DNA of 64,000 nt, from NCBI GenBank assembly GCA_039881145.1, contig JAYKKI010000038.1, positions 2,553,001 through 2,617,000 on the forward strand. The letters run 5' to 3'. The position numbers were made by a program, and so were the translations under genes. Every line of letters begins with the position of its first letter. Position 1 is the first letter of the stretch. The notes below the pieces were generated by a model. It did not search any database. It saw only the letters and a list, made by a program, of their open reading frames with translations, and had not been told where the DNA came from. Source of the DNA: Druceiella hillmani. Lineage: Eukaryota; Arthropoda; Insecta; Lepidoptera; Hepialidae. This document shows, one piece after another, positions 11,231 through 24,664 of this stretch.

Positions 11231-11349
11231 CCTCGCCAACGTAAACAGACAAGCCCACGACTATCGCACCCAAAGGCGATCTGATGGAAGTCCACTGTGC
11301 AGACCCAAACATCTGATGGAAGTCCACTGTGCAGACTAACAAATGAACG
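11231..11349. repeat. Dispersed repeat E, copy 1, with a tandem duplication
   Basis: It begins CCTCGCCAACGTAAACA and includes GTCGCACCCAAA-like and CTGATGGAAGTCCACTGTGC segments, shared with 12086-12172. In this copy the ATCTGATGGAAGTCCACTGT block occurs twice, starting near 11280 and 11311. The tandem block is absent from the second copy. Class unknown. The minus strand can be read as VCTVDFHQ in both copies, but no homologous family is recognised. Confidence 0.8.
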
Positions 11350-11624
11350 TATCGTTCAACCCTTTTCACGTCGATACTTACATCCAGACACTTAAAATTA
11401 TATTATTATTGTTATAGAAGTTCCTTCGATATTTATTTTTACCAATCCGTGTATCTGTAGACGGACACAAATATTTATTGTTAACTCTTTTATAATTTAA
11501 AATGCTCTAGTTAATTTATAATTGAATGGTGAATTTCCAATAATTTTTAAAACAATATAATCGAACAAGATTATCATCAATTTTTAAAAAGTTACGACAT
11601 GTCATGTATATCATTAAAAAAGGA
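11350..11624. other. AT-rich spacer
   Basis: Nothing recognised. Confidence 0.3.
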
Positions 11625-11800
11625 AAAAGAAAAACCTGTCAATTACGAGTAGAATTCACACTATGGAGATTCCGCACATATTTAGGCACTAATGAATATT
11701 TTACAGTATATAGTATTTCTATTAAATTATTTAGAAACCTTAATTTTCCCCAACGTGAATATATTGCCTACTATATCTGTCACAGGCGTAAAATATTGTA
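11625..11800 (+). repeat. Dispersed repeat C, copy 1
   Basis: Collinear with 15500-15670 and 27610-27780. Shared blocks include the RAATTCACACTATGGGGATT-type start, ACATA.TTAGGCAC, CAGTATTTCTATTAAA and TATTTACAAA..TTAAT. All three copies run in the same direction and are well diverged. A hammerhead-bearing PLE unit has inserted at its 3' edge (11803). A 102-codon open frame here is not conserved in the other copies, so I do not call it a gene. Confidence 0.65.
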
Positions 11801-11802
11801 TA

Positions 11803-11955
11803 TATTGAATATATTTGGCGTTAATTTTATAGAATTTCATTATTCACAATTGAATGAAACTACGTCATGTAGTATTATTTCTACTTTCTTTAAATTCTTT
11901 ACCGCGACCTAGGTTTCATTGTATAACAACATTTTGATGTGGGCAATTAACAAAG
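11803..11955 (-). mobile_element. PLE terminal unit, solo, minus orientation
   Basis: One copy of the hammerhead-bearing unit. It begins (plus strand) ATTGAATATATTTGGCGTTAA, the family's long end inverted, and ends near GGGCAATTAACAAAG. The 8 bp sequence ATTGTATA flanks it at 11795-11802 and 11956-11963, fitting a target-site duplication. The ribozyme core inside is mutated. Confidence 0.8.
11902..11942 (-). ncRNA. Degenerate hammerhead ribozyme motif
   Basis: Homologous to the hammerhead at 39555-39595, but the CTGAAGA core reads ATCAAAA. Stem III (ACC-TA-GGT), GAAA and the cleavage C survive. Expected to be inactive. Confidence 0.7.
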
Positions 11956-12085
11956 ATTGTATAAATTTAAATAATAGTATTTCTCACCATGCAAATACAT
12001 AAATATACTACATAGTATTTCTGTTATAGACATAACAAAGATAGATATAAAAATACAAAGTTATATTTGCAGTTGACTTAAGTAA

Positions 12086-12172
12086 CCTCGCCAACGTAAA
12101 CACAAATGCACGACCGTCGCACCCAAAGTTAAACATCTGATGGAAGTCCACTGTGCAGACTAACAAATAAAC
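12086..12172. repeat. Dispersed repeat E, copy 2
   Basis: Shares CCTCGCCAACGTAAACA, CGTCGCACCCAAAG and CATCTGATGGAAGTCCACTG with 11231-11349, with only one copy of the CTGATGG block. Confidence 0.8.
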
Positions 12173-15100
12173 GCAAACAATTAACAAAGTCAGGTTACTA
12201 AGGAGTTTCCACAATTGGTTTACAAACTCAAGTATATATCCATTAATAGGTCGATTATTACTTTTAAACTGTTAGAGCCTAGGTATCTGTGGTGATTTTC
12301 CTTTTAATTTTGATATATATACCACTCTTGTGAATACATCCAGATATTCAAAAATAGAAGTTTAGCTGGTAGGGGATGGAAATAGATAACTCTAACGTAA
12401 ATAACAAATTTAAAGTTTAATACTTTGTAAACGGATCGCCGTATCGAAAATGTGTTCATAATAAGCCCCCAATATTTTTGACAGACCTACTAAAAAGGAC
12501 CATACAAAATGGAGTATGCAAAAAAATTTGATCGCCACTTTACAATTAAAGGAGAAGGGTACGTACATTATAACGAGACAATTATATTTCACGTCACGTC
12601 ACAATGTTCTAAATGCCCGTATGAATATTTTCAAAACTGTATACAACTTTAAATTCAAAAATATTAATAGAAATGTGAAAAAGCTAACGTGAACTTTCTC
12701 GATCGTTTTTGCAGCATAAGTAAATGAGGTGGAAAATAATAGAATATACAATACATAATTGATAACACACTCGTTTGAAAACGAGAAGCCGATAAAATCT
12801 TCTCATTTCTTTTATAAAAGTACTTATTTAGTGTTCAAATTTGCGATGGAAAACTGGCAAAAATAGAAAGCAAACAATGAAATAAGCACTGAATATTATG
12901 AACGTTAATTATAAGGTATTTTGTAAACTACGCAGAAGGTAAATTCATGTCCATGCTAATACCACATTAACACGACAAACAAAACTAAAAACGAAATAAA
13001 TTATTAGCAAAGTGCAGAATTTGATATTATTTCCGGCATCTAGATTATTTGCCATCTCTATTTAGTTAAAGCAATGTTTTTTTGTTTGTTGTGGATTACA
13101 TATCCATAACATTTATTAACTTTGAATTCGAACGATGTTTGACGAAAATATTTAACTTAATGTTCTATGTTAAAATTAATATGTAACCGTTAATTTTTAT
13201 ATTCCTGAATAAATATAACGACCTCCTCATTGCATATGAAATTGTCAACTAAATATGAATTATCCATAATGAAGAGATTGATAGAAGAACTAAAGTCATG
13301 AATATATATCGTAGCAATGGCTGGTTGAAGTGTCTATGGGCAGCCGATACAGTGAGCGGGGACAGAAAGATCCGCGGGATCGAAAGATAGAAAGTAGAAA
13401 GATTCTCGATTGATGAACACATACCGGAAGATGCAGGGTAGAACAACTACCACTATGTAGATAGATGATCCGTTAGATGCACAGGATCGTTTATGTATTA
13501 AACTACATGGACAGTTATATTCAGAAACGGACGTCTTTTGACTGATTATGATGATGAGACCCATAAAAGTTAATATATCACCTGGCTCATGTTCTCTACA
13601 ATATCTCCTCCAGGAAACCGATTTGTTTAAAGAAGACAAATTAATATAAGAAAATAAATCCATTGCTAGATAACATGAGTACAAACTATATATTTCTTTA
13701 ATATTTCGTTACATAATAATTGATATATAAAAAAACACCTATTTGGAAACATTTTATACACTTACATTAAAGAATGGAAAAACTGAAACTATGAGGGAAA
13801 GACGGACGAAAGACGGGCCGATGAATGGATGGATGGATTAAATTATAAGTTTTCTTTATTTTAATGTAGGAAATTAAAATACACTTTGGTCTGAAAATAT
13901 ACTTGTTTGTTGTTTTAATTGATTTTTATTTTTATCTTACTTTTTGGCGAGTTCCGGAAAATATCAAACACTAAATTTCTGCATTCCTTCGCCAAAGTAG
14001 ACTCCATAAGGAGATATCATGTATAAATATGTTGACATATATTCCAAACCGACATGTTTTAGGGTAAAATCTAATTACTTCACTAAGTTATTTCCGAAAT
14101 CAAAGAGTTGAAATTCATTTCCCTTTCTATTTTCTATCTCATTTCTCCATATATTTATCTATCTACTAATAGGCTTCTATCAGCGGCATAATGTAAATCG
14201 TATTTTCAGTCCATTTATTTACGATTAGGTTGACCTGCTTAGTAACAGTTTTATCATAACGTGGAAACTAAACGACATATGTCAAGATAAACAATTTCAA
14301 TCTTTCGTTTACGTATTTCAAATAAAACATAGGAAGAGTCGTAGCTACACGGAAACTTCTAAAGTTATCTATAAATTGATCTCCCGCAATTGACAGTGTA
14401 TACGCAACCCAAGCCGCGTGAATCGACGTGATCTTGGATTTAAAGATTTCCACAAAGTTGCACCTACTTTGTTATCTTTTACTTGTATGTTATATGTAAA
14501 CTATTCGTTTCACCAAATACGGTACTTCAATATTTGGAAACAAATGAGTGTAATATAAAAATGTTGGTTTTTAAGTGTACGTGTATTACAGAAAGCTACT
14601 TATGTAAATAGGAGAATTAATGTTTGAAATTGTAACTGATTAAGCTTCAGATGATAGTGTTAATATTATTTTATAAAAGTGAAAAGGAAATATTTAATTT
14701 GCGTCTTGTATAAAAAAAATTATACTACGAAGTTTAGACTGTTTTGTAAAAGTATATATCTGAGAGTTCTTAAAAATATTATAAAGGCTGGTTACGACAG
14801 GCCAACAAGTACGAAGACAAAAATAAATATATACGATATAACGGACAATGTTATTAAAGAAATTCATAAACGAAACACATCGTTTCGTTAAAATAAACGT
14901 AGTATAATTTTCGTTTAAAATTTAAATGAAAATTAGACGAATATTCCACGCGTTTTCGTAGGTACATAATACGGTCATATAAATATTCTTATCATTCTCC
15001 CCAATATCTGCCTCTCACCACCAGTCACCGGTCACCCGAGATCTCTCCCCATATCAATCCGCACCTATTTCCTATATTCCCCTACATCGTCTTTTCTAGA

Positions 15101-15499
15101 CGCCCATGCCTCGCTCAAATTCTCCATGTAACGTAAAATAACATTTTTTATTATACCTTATGATTGTATTTCCAATTATGCTGTCAAACTATTTATTTTA
15201 TAAATACTGCGACAAATGAGTAAAATGAAGAATCGCCGCCGCGTCGGGTTGATTGTGATAACATTTTTTTCCCAATTTTAGTTTATTATACCAACAAATA
15301 TTTTGAAAACTTCCTTAATGATTGCAATTCGCGTAAAAACCTACCGTAACACAGAAGAACAAATTCATTTCACTTTTAACTTAGCATATTTCCCTTGAAG
15401 TTATTTTAGCGTTAATATCTAATATAAAATTATTTGAAAAATATTTGCCTTTGAGTAATTTAAAACAGTTAATCTATAAAAAAATGATTAAGCACGAAT
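12173..15499. other. AT-rich region without recognised genes
   Basis: A 116-codon minus-strand frame at 13334-13684 is the longest, but I cannot link it to any family and its composition is not gene-like. A short GGAT run lies at about 13823-13838. No other repeats or RNA genes are seen. Confidence 0.4.
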
Positions 15500-15670
15500 A
15501 GAACTCGCACTACTAGGATCTCGTACATAGCTAAGTACTTACAAACATTTAAAGTTGCACAATACTTCTATTACACTATTTACAAATATTTATTTTTCCT
15601 AACGCGAGTATATTACCTACTGTATCTTCCACGTATATTAAAACATATTTCACGGATTATAAGATCTACA
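15500..15670 (+). repeat. Dispersed repeat C, copy 2
   Basis: Aligns with 11625-11800 over a TAGAACTCGCACTACTAGGA start, a GTACATAGCTAAG block, CAATACTTCTATTACACTAT and a GAGTATATTACCTACTGTAT end. Diverged but collinear. Confidence 0.65.
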
Positions 15671-17089
15671 TAATCGCTATAATTTGCCTACAATAAAGAT
15701 TGTAGTCTTCTAAGCCTTATTTTTAATAATTTTAAGTTTATTAGTTTCAGAAAAAAGGGAACCAAATTATTTTTGAATATTTTTGAGTATATCTTTGAAG
15801 GTATTACTGTATGAATTATGAAAAAATATTTTTGAGACTCTTAATATTAGCCCTTTCATACGATACTCTACCAAACATTTTTTTTCGAATTTGCCCCCTG
15901 AAATCAATATATTTTTGTAGGTTAGCTATTGAGATACGTTTGGATTAATACGTTTTAGTACTCTACTAAATTTTAAATTTCTATATCAAGGAGTTTCTGA
16001 GAAAAATGGCTGCAATCGACGAACAACCACGTGAGTGACTGTTCTGATATAGTTTTTGACATTTATTCGGATTGAAATTTTGAGTAAACAGCCAAATTTT
16101 TCACTGCTTGAGATTCGGTATTATTCTTAATATTACTTCTTTGAGATATACAAGCAAAACGTAATTTTTGAGAGTAAAAAAAATATAATTTTCAAGGCAG
16201 AGTATATTTTCTACAATTTTTGGATCGTATAAAATTTTTGAAATTATGGCTTTTCGTTCAGCTTTTTAATGTTTCTTATTGTTTTTAGTTTTTTGTAGCA
16301 AAACAAGGTACTCTTACAATTTCATCGTACATCCGTCACTGTTTCTATAGTTTAAAATATATGTGCATATTTTTTGCAAATAAATCATATAGGAATTTCA
16401 TATAAAGATCGCAAATAATACATGTTGTAAATAAATTTTAATATTAACATGTAAAATGTGAATAAAAAATATCTTTCCGCGTATCACGCGTTAACATGTA
16501 AAATTTGTGTAACAAATTTTCTTTCAAAATAAAATTGATGTTTTATTGTTCATTTTCAGTTTTTAGTAAAATATTAAGCTTCACAGTGCACGTTACAGTG
16601 TGGCCTCCTAATATTTCAACCACAGGCTTGAAAAATCTAAAAAAATTGAAACAAAATAATTTCGATTAACTTACGTCTTCAATTTTAACAGATATAGACC
16701 ACTACGGGACCCATATTCTCACTAGCTCTAGGCTCAATTTTGCATACTCTCTATCGCTTTTTTTTCTGTCTTCAGATAAATAAATAGTTGTATTTTAATT
16801 TACATCATTGAAATATTTTGAAACATAAACACCCATTCAAAATATTATATTTTTAAACTGATTTGATGTTAAATGACTGGTAGTGTAATTAAAGTTCAAA
16901 TATTATATTTGACTTGAAAAAATGTCAACGTTAATATTTACAGGAATTTACGGAGAATGAACGAGTATTCAGGGTAATAAACTCGTTTCTCTATGTATAT
17001 AAGACATCTTTCGGTATCGACGTATAAATTGCGTACTGTACATATATACATTAATCCTTTTACGACTGTCTGTGATAAAGGTATATACT

Positions 17090-17122
<33 letters not shown>

Positions 17123-19936
17123 TTATGCATATAGTATGTAACTGACAAGAGATATGTAGCTAACAGTTTTTTCTAGTTACGTAAATATGAGCACACGAAG
17201 AGCTATTTAAGCCTGGAGTCCGTGGATTTTTTGTAAAACGAGGCGCTTAGGAACTTATTGCCCTTAGTAATTTTGTAGGGCCTAAGCTAAAACTTTTATC
17301 GGTTTGATAAAAAAATGAAATGAGGTTTTAGACAAAATAGCATTTTATTAAATTTTTTAATATTTGAAATTTAATTAGAACAAATTCTCTGACTATAAAT
17401 TCAATTCTTTGACTTTCTATTACAATAGACTTGAGAGATATCAAGACAAACTTACATTGTTAGAAAAAAGTTAATCACAACAAAATAGATGCAAGATTCG
17501 CAATACTTTAGCATATCAAATATACCCTTTTTTATTTTCATATTTTTTTTTCAAAGGAAACAATTTTAGACTCAAAAAACCTTTTTAATTTTATTTCGCA
17601 AGAGAGTGCCAAACTTCTCAATTCTGGAACTTCCAGATATATATTTTTAAATCTAGCGACAATTTATTGAAGATAGACCAGATCAAGTACCATCTCACCA
17701 ACTATACATCTCACAAACTTTACAGGGTTCTCACTTACTTAGTTAAAGACGACAATAAATTGTTTTGGTACATCCCTATTCAAAACATAATAGATAACTC
17801 GCTTTTAATGTTTTACACTTACCTAGAGCAAAACATATCACAAATTTTACTGCATGTAAATGTAAAACGATCTAATATTAAATAAATTTTATATTACGTC
17901 TCGAATAGGGGGATACATAAATAATAAAATAGTACTATCTACAATGAAACAGTTATTTTTAGCGAAACTCATTTAGTTCAAGGCAAACAATATTGAAAGT
18001 TATACCAAGAAAAACACTTATACACTATGACATCAGAAAAAAAAATTTCACTAGACCTTTTAACCAATATTATATATACGTAAAAACTGTGGTTATGGTG
18101 ATAGTAAATAAGGGCGAAAATTTTCTTTCCCATTATTTATTCTTTATTATTAATATTAAGGTATAAAATATGACACTGCAGCATTCCGAGGAAGTTCGCG
18201 AGCTAAATTGGTATTCTGTCAACATAGCTATCGTCAACGCCCGTTATCGAATTGCGATTAACGGACGCATCGATGTGTTCATCATCGAATAATGACGTTT
18301 TGCTATATATGATTCTGGAAATTTGACAAATATGAGATAACTTACGAGACTAATATATAGGGTCTAAATATTATTTTAAAAATAATCTGCTTTAGCGTAA
18401 TTATATAAATAATTAGCGTAATTATATAATTATATAAATACTGAAAACTTGACACGGCTAGAATAAAAAAAGAATACTTTTAAATGACCCTTATTATTTA
18501 TTACGTATTTTTTCATTATTTATTCTTTAGGTGAATATATTTGTATGCATAAAATAGGAATCAAAAATAATTATCCGAAATCAATAAATGGAACGGAATA
18601 AGACGAACGCAGATATTTTTAGTCGGTCGTTTTTTCTCTTTCCAAAATATGATTAAATATTGTTTTGTTGATCTATTGGATAGTCAACTAGGGTTGTAAC
18701 AAAATTAACAATAAAAATATAACTTTAACGAAGTCACGAAGATGTTGCCTAAATTGGAACTTATAATAGTTTTTAACAGCGAAGTGAAGAAATGTATTTT
18801 CGTCCCATTTACAGCTATGAGCATAGATGCATATTTAATTGTTATTATCTAAATACATAATGTAACTTTCAGTTATTAGTTATGTACATATGTCGTCGGA
18901 GAAGGAGCAGAAACTATTCATGTCATGATTTGCAAATATGTCCAAAAATCAACTAATATTTAATAGTAAATTATTTGACAATGGATTATAAACTTGAAGG
19001 ACAGGTACAGATGCTGAAGAGTCGCAAAAATCGAACAGAAAAAATCTTTCCTCTACCCTGAGCTACTTATGTATGGGTGGATGGTAAATTAATTTTTTGT
19101 TCGATTTGCATGCAAAAAACTTATCCATAAAGGCGCCCGATTTCAATGTCGTGGAATGTTAATTACTGTGCGGTGAACAAAAAGCCTCTTGGCTTCCTAT
19201 ATTCACATAAAACGCTTACGTTTACAGATGAATTCAATGGATTCTTTCCATTTTAGATTCAAACGATAAATTTTCTGCGAACGCGCGTAATGAATACTGA
19301 AATAAGTTAGGCAAAAACGCGGGCATTTTAATGAAATTCTAAATCCTACTGCATGAATAATAATTTATGACAATGAACGCGCAACGCGTAGTTATTTATA
19401 TGTACGGCAATATATTGTTCTTTTTGATATGGAATGTTCGTTTCATTAAATGTTAAATAGATATTTCGGTCGTAAATTCGGGATATATGGGGAAATATTG
19501 AGATACACTAACCTTTTTTTTTTAAATACGACTACGTTGCGTACATGTTATTTTAGTCCAAACGTTACGCTTATAAAATTTCCTTAAACTAAATAATTCT
19601 TATTTCCATGAATTTCATTCAATATTTGATTTTAAAATTGGCTTATATTATAAAATTAACAAAATTCTAGACAAAAGGAAAAAGAGAAAGAAAATATCGA
19701 TTTTCCCACATTTTATTTATATTTATAGAACAATACTAATTACGTATTCCTTGGATCCTTTAGTTTCGCAAATAGAAACTGCACGTATCTTACTTTACAA
19801 ATGTAGTTACAATGGCATTTTATATTCTAAAAATAAAGATCGGGAACTATACAGGACTGTAGATTTGATCGGTTAGTGATAAACAATTAAAATGATTTAA
19901 ATGTTGGTATAATACATGTTGGTTTCATACTTTTAT
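15671..19936. other. AT-rich region without recognised genes
   Basis: Nothing coding is recognised; a 72-codon frame at 17667-17885 has no recognisable features. 18175-18300 and 19000-19400 are less AT-rich and contain several CG-bearing words (for example AACGCGCGTAATG), but have no motif I can name. Confidence 0.4.
17076..17124. repeat. (AT)n microsatellite
   Basis: A run of alternating A and T with a few interruptions. Confidence 0.9.
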
Positions 19937-21097
19937 TAGGTTGACAATTTATAAACCCGTCATCTCCGTACACAAACTTTTCAACTTTTTATGTGTAGTC
20001 AATAGAATCAATTGTTATTAATATAAGCACCGTCGATATCTGACACTTGTCGCCAGAGTGTAGGGAGAGCTAAAGTTCAGTCTTTGTAGCAAATCTTTGG
20101 AACTTTAAAAAACCGATGAAGTTCGATTTTGATATGACTTTCGTGTATAAATTTTTCTATCTCATAAATAATTAGATAGAGCGAAAAAGATGGTAATTAA
20201 ATGGCGAAAGATCTGGAGAGTAGGATGGATGAAGCAGTATACTCTATCCAAATAAAAGTAGTTTTTTACGTGTTACTTTTGCTACGTGCGTGGGGTCGAG
20301 CAGTCACGTAAAAAATAAACTTTGCTTTGATTTGAAGGAAATTTAGCGGTGACTTTGCTCAATTGTTCACAATAAATTTTATTTACTCATTTACTCATCA
20401 ATAAATTTCATTTACTCATCAAGTACTGTTAGCTTGAAAGAGTTCCCAATGAATAACTCAATTTAGAAGGTTTAAAAAGAGAAATTTACTCATGATACTT
20501 TTGAGTGTATGGGGGGGACCATGCACTCAAAAGTATCTTTCGTCTAATATTATATTTCGGTCAAGGTACACCTTTCTCTCCAGCTTCTAGCCACTGGCTT
20601 TTACGTTTTTCATCTCCTGTAACCATATACTTTAGCCTCTCGTAAGCACGATGAGAACTCAGTAGCTTCAAGCGCACGATATTTCTCCTTCGAAGTTGAA
20701 AGGACTTTAGCTCATGTGGTAGCCTGATGGAATATTTCCACTTCGTTCTCAAAGCATAAAGTTGTTTTTCAATTGCAGTATAAGACCATGGAAATAGCTC
20801 TTCCAAACAACGCAAACTTAATCTGGGATCTGTTTCAATAAGCCTTTTAAATTGATCTAAATCAATTGTAGGAGGTTTCTTTGGATGAGATTTATCGGAC
20901 AGGTCAATATTGCCTTCTTCGAATCTTCTCTTTACATTCCCCGAGCATTCATTCTGCAAGCATCTATAACATTCCAGGTCAAAAAAAGTGGCTGGTTTAT
21001 AAGTTGCCAACCTAATATTAACTATCTTTGTATTTTCCTCAGAGCGACGATGTTGCACATGTCTGTTCTTTCTTGGACTCTTCCACGGACTTTTTGA
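19937..21097 (-). pseudogene. Mariner (D34D-type) transposase relic
   Basis: A decayed mariner on the minus strand. The 5' half is open from 21058 to 20561: NVKRRFEEGNIDLSDKSHPK, LDQFKRLIETDPRLSLRCLEE, a WKYSIRLPHELKS linker, and MVTGDEK with the first catalytic Asp. Beyond a stop, frameshifted pieces continue as QLSKVTAKF and SKVYFLRDC (second Asp) near 20345-20275. HPSYSPDLSPFNYHLFRSI near 20190 follows, where the usual third Asp of the SDYHLF motif reads Asn, then LPTLWRQVSDIDGAYINNN near 20060-20020. The 3' end is near 19937, where TTAGGTTGACAATTTATAAA resembles a mariner terminus. The other terminus was not found. Confidence 0.9.
20494..20537. repeat. 14 bp perfect hairpin
   Basis: GATACTTTTGAGTG at 20494-20507 and CACTCAAAAGTATC at 20524-20537 are perfect inverted repeats around a G-rich loop. 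The hairpin lies within the mariner relic between the two coding halves. Confidence 0.85.
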
Positions 21098-21364
21098 AAA
21101 CGAATTTTGTGTAATGTTGAATAAACGTGCCTAATGATGCGTTAGAACTTAGAACGTTGAATAGTTATGATGAATTATTTGAGTATTTTACCTTTAATAA
21201 CATTGAAAAAATGTTCTTAATAATGTTTTCTATTAGCTTGGACATAACACGCATTTGTCTATTTTCGGAAACACACCGGAATAAAAAATTTACAGTAAGA
21301 CAAATTTTTTATAAATATTTAGATATGAGGGATATCTAAAATTAAAAATTACACCTCATTTAAG

Positions 21365-21366
<2 letters not shown>

Positions 21367-21395
<29 letters not shown>

Positions 21396-21396
21396 A
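21367..21396. repeat. (TA)n microsatellite
   Basis: Uninterrupted TA dinucleotides. Confidence 0.95.
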
Positions 21397-22174
21397 CTTT
21401 GATTTGAATGCGTAAACTACAGGAATATCACATGAAAATGAAATTATTCTAATCAGGTATTTATTTATTTCCCTCAAGACTGCGCTGAAGACATCTTTAT
21501 ACTCACTTCAAAAATACTTGAATTTTTTTTTCGATATTTTCAAGGCTGTCTCAATAAATTACATTATTGTGAAACAAATTAAATTTCCGAGAAACAGATT
21601 TTTTTGTAATATTTATTAATGGTCCTTTTACTCAGATTGTTTCTAATTTATAAATCGGATATTTGTATAACTTCTTTACGATAATGTAATGGCGCATGTA
21701 GAAACATTGACAGGAAATTATTGCTTCGATTAGTTTGTCAAAGGGACTGTTTTATATTTTTCATGACCGCCTTCTTACATCTTGTCTCTTGCTATTTCGT
21801 GGTGGTGCACTTTACGTTTCAGACGCGGAGCGTCGTAAAATAAAATAAAGGAAACTTTTACATCCGACCCACGTCGGTTTCTTTTTTAAGATAATATCAA
21901 CTCCTTTGCAACCAGCGGCAATTTGCAAATTTTGCATTAAATGTTTACTTTATATGCTCTAATTGTTTTAATAGTTCAATTGAATTCGATTGTAAGTTAA
22001 TGATGTTTTGGAGAAATTGAGCTGTGGCAATTAATTGCATATTTAATTTTGTTTACCGACAACAACACTATAAAAATTACTAATATATTTGATCTTTCCT
22101 CTACTACTAATGATGAATATCAATCAGTATTTCAGATTAATTTTAGAGACTCATACCTCCATATTGCTTAATGT

Positions 22175-22175
22175 G

Positions 22176-22201
<26 letters not shown>
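22175..22201. repeat. (TA)n microsatellite
   Basis: Uninterrupted TA dinucleotides. Confidence 0.95.
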
Positions 22202-22207
<6 letters not shown>

Positions 22208-24349
22208 GCATTAATTATAATTGCTAACTAATTGATGTAAATTACATCTATCTGTTAAATAAATCAAAAAGGTTACAAGTGATATATATTAAAGGATTTT
22301 TAATAATTTTAAATTTAAGCACGCATGCAAAAATTACCGTTGAAAAAGGGTTATAAAGTAAGCTTATATACAGTTCTTTAAGTATTGTTATAAAGTATGG
22401 TTTGTATAGGTCCTTCATGCGATTATTTTTTTCTATAAAACAGATAGACGAGCAGATAAAACAAAAATGTTTATTCATCACTATAATTGCGCAAATACTT
22501 TACGGGTTTGATACAACAAAAGCCTTAATTATTTTTTTAAAGAGATAAAATATTAGCATATTTACTTTTATGTATATTTTTGGTAATATTTTTAAATATG
22601 AAACAAATACTTTGAAATTATTTAAAAAGGAAAAAAGAAGGTTCTCTCTCTTTGATGTACGTTATATTATATATACAAAATTGCTGATAAAGATAGACAT
22701 TTAAAAATATTTAAATTTGTAGACTCGTTTGACACGATGGATTTTTAAGAATCTGTAAGTTTGGAATTGCAGATCTTCATTTCGATATGGACTACTACCC
22801 CTGTTCGGTTCTAACTAGCTCAGTGGAATCAGTGAAAATCTGCAACTACTTCTGTACTTAAGAAAGAAATTAATCGAGTTGAAGTGTTATGTTTTAGAAA
22901 TGTATGTTGTATGCCTACATTTTGTTTACGATAAGGTATCCACTATCAGAGCTGTCTGTATTAAAAATGGTTTATCCTCTATTCTCCCTCTGTCAGAAAA
23001 TTTTTTTCGATAACTTTGTATAAGTAATTGCCTCAAATATTTTCAACCCATACTTTTGTCGTAGAATTACAGTTTTATGATAGGAAAAATAAAACGAAAA
23101 TAAGATGAATTTTTACGACCGATTTAGCCAACATTTTACGTAGAAAGGTCGCAATAATGCAAAATTGCTGTAGTCTACCTATTTTATCGGTATCCTTAGT
23201 CAGTTACGAATATCATAATATAAAATAATCAATTTGTAAATAATATTTTTCATTTGCAATTATTGGAAGACTGTATTTATTGCCGATGTGGTATAATTAA
23301 TATATTTTATAGAACATATTAAATAAACTTACCCAAATTTGAAATGCTGTCGACAAAATTTAATGTTAATTATAAATGTTATATAAACGTCAGTAGTAAG
23401 TCAATTTCATTTAAATAATCACAGATTGAGCCAAATGCAAAATCTGCCTTATATAAAAGATAAAACATATGTAATACATTACATTTATACATTATTCTAA
23501 GCATTTAATAAAACTAATATCTTAACTTATCACATGTAAATATTCCTGATCAAAGAGCAAGTATTTATTTAGGCAAAAACAAGCTTTTTCACAGGAAACG
23601 TTTTATTTCGCTTTACGAAATTACAGATATAATTAAAACCCATGATTTAACTTTATATTTTATTGGCAATTAGTGGTGATGTGTTGTTGAAAATCTCCTT
23701 TGTCATTACGAATATGAGTATGAAGTAAAAAATCACAAGTAACAATTGTCCTTTTTATACTACTGTCTTACTTTTTTGGGATTAGACTGATATCGCTCTC
23801 TGTTTCGAAATAATTTTTTAATGTCGTACAAATCTGCTCTATTAAGTTTTAGCACAGTGGTTCGTAAATTAAGTTATTTTAATAACTAGTTTTTTTTTAA
23901 AAGTTGTCAAACAGTTCTCAAGAGAACATTTTATTTATATATTTCAACTCTATTTATACACATAACGTAAACTTAGACGATTATAAGAATAATTAGATAA
24001 TTAAAAGATAATTTTATTTGTTCGTCGTTCTGATTAAAAATATATTTATATTTTAAACTATTCACGTTTTTAGTTCACTTTAACATAAATAAAATTATTG
24101 GTTTTCGTGAATTTAGAAGTACGTAATATACGTTTCGTTGTTTATGATCAAACTTTGTAATTTATGGTTATGATTTTATTTTATAACTATTTACATGTTT
24201 TTGAGGTTTTAAATTCGTTAACATTTAATTAATAACAATAAATCATTTTACACAATAATTAGAATAACATACTTCAGAATTAGGTCGCGTTTCAAACACT
24301 TATTAGGAATCTTACTGTAATATGATGAAAGTTTGGATGAATGGGTACG

Positions 24350-24664
24350 TGGATAAACATGTGTAACTCTCTATATCTCAGTAATTTTCGAACCGATCTG
24401 CACGCAATTTGGCAATTATAACCTTGTCCCGAAATTTGAAGCAGTTTCTGATCCATCTTATGCGGTGTTCACTAGGTTCCTATTTAACTGCAAAGCATCA
24501 TCTGTAAGACAAATTCTGTAAGTTTGGTATTTTAGCATGTATTAAGTAATAGCGTATATCTCAGATTTCTAAATCCAAGCGCGGTATCCGTGGAATAGCA
24601 TTTTCTTTATTTTATAGGCTACATTGCTGTAGTCCACGCGAACAAAGTCGTGAGTAAAAGCTAG
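24350..24664 (+). mobile_element. Possible non-autonomous Helitron with CTAG end
   Basis: The sequence contains CTCAGTAATTTTCGAACCGA, then a TCTGCACGCAATTTGG phrase. It closes with GTCCACGCGAACAAAGTCGT, GAGTAAAAG and CTAG followed by T. This matches the style of abundant insect repeats ending in a small CACG/CGTG-type hairpin followed by CTAGT, the Helitron 3' signature (hairpin, short spacer, CTRR). The 5' TC end is not located, and the assignment rests on the 3' end alone. Confidence 0.4.

Larger units (their letters stand above)
21098..24349. other. AT-rich region without recognised genes
   Basis: Contains two (TA)n runs, listed separately. No coding homology was recognised. 21800-21880 has a slightly GC-richer patch with no identifiable feature. 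Confidence 0.4.

Noticed and set aside
13334..13684. 116-codon minus-strand open frame
   Set aside because: No recognisable domain, odd composition and no matching copy elsewhere in the window. It could be chance.
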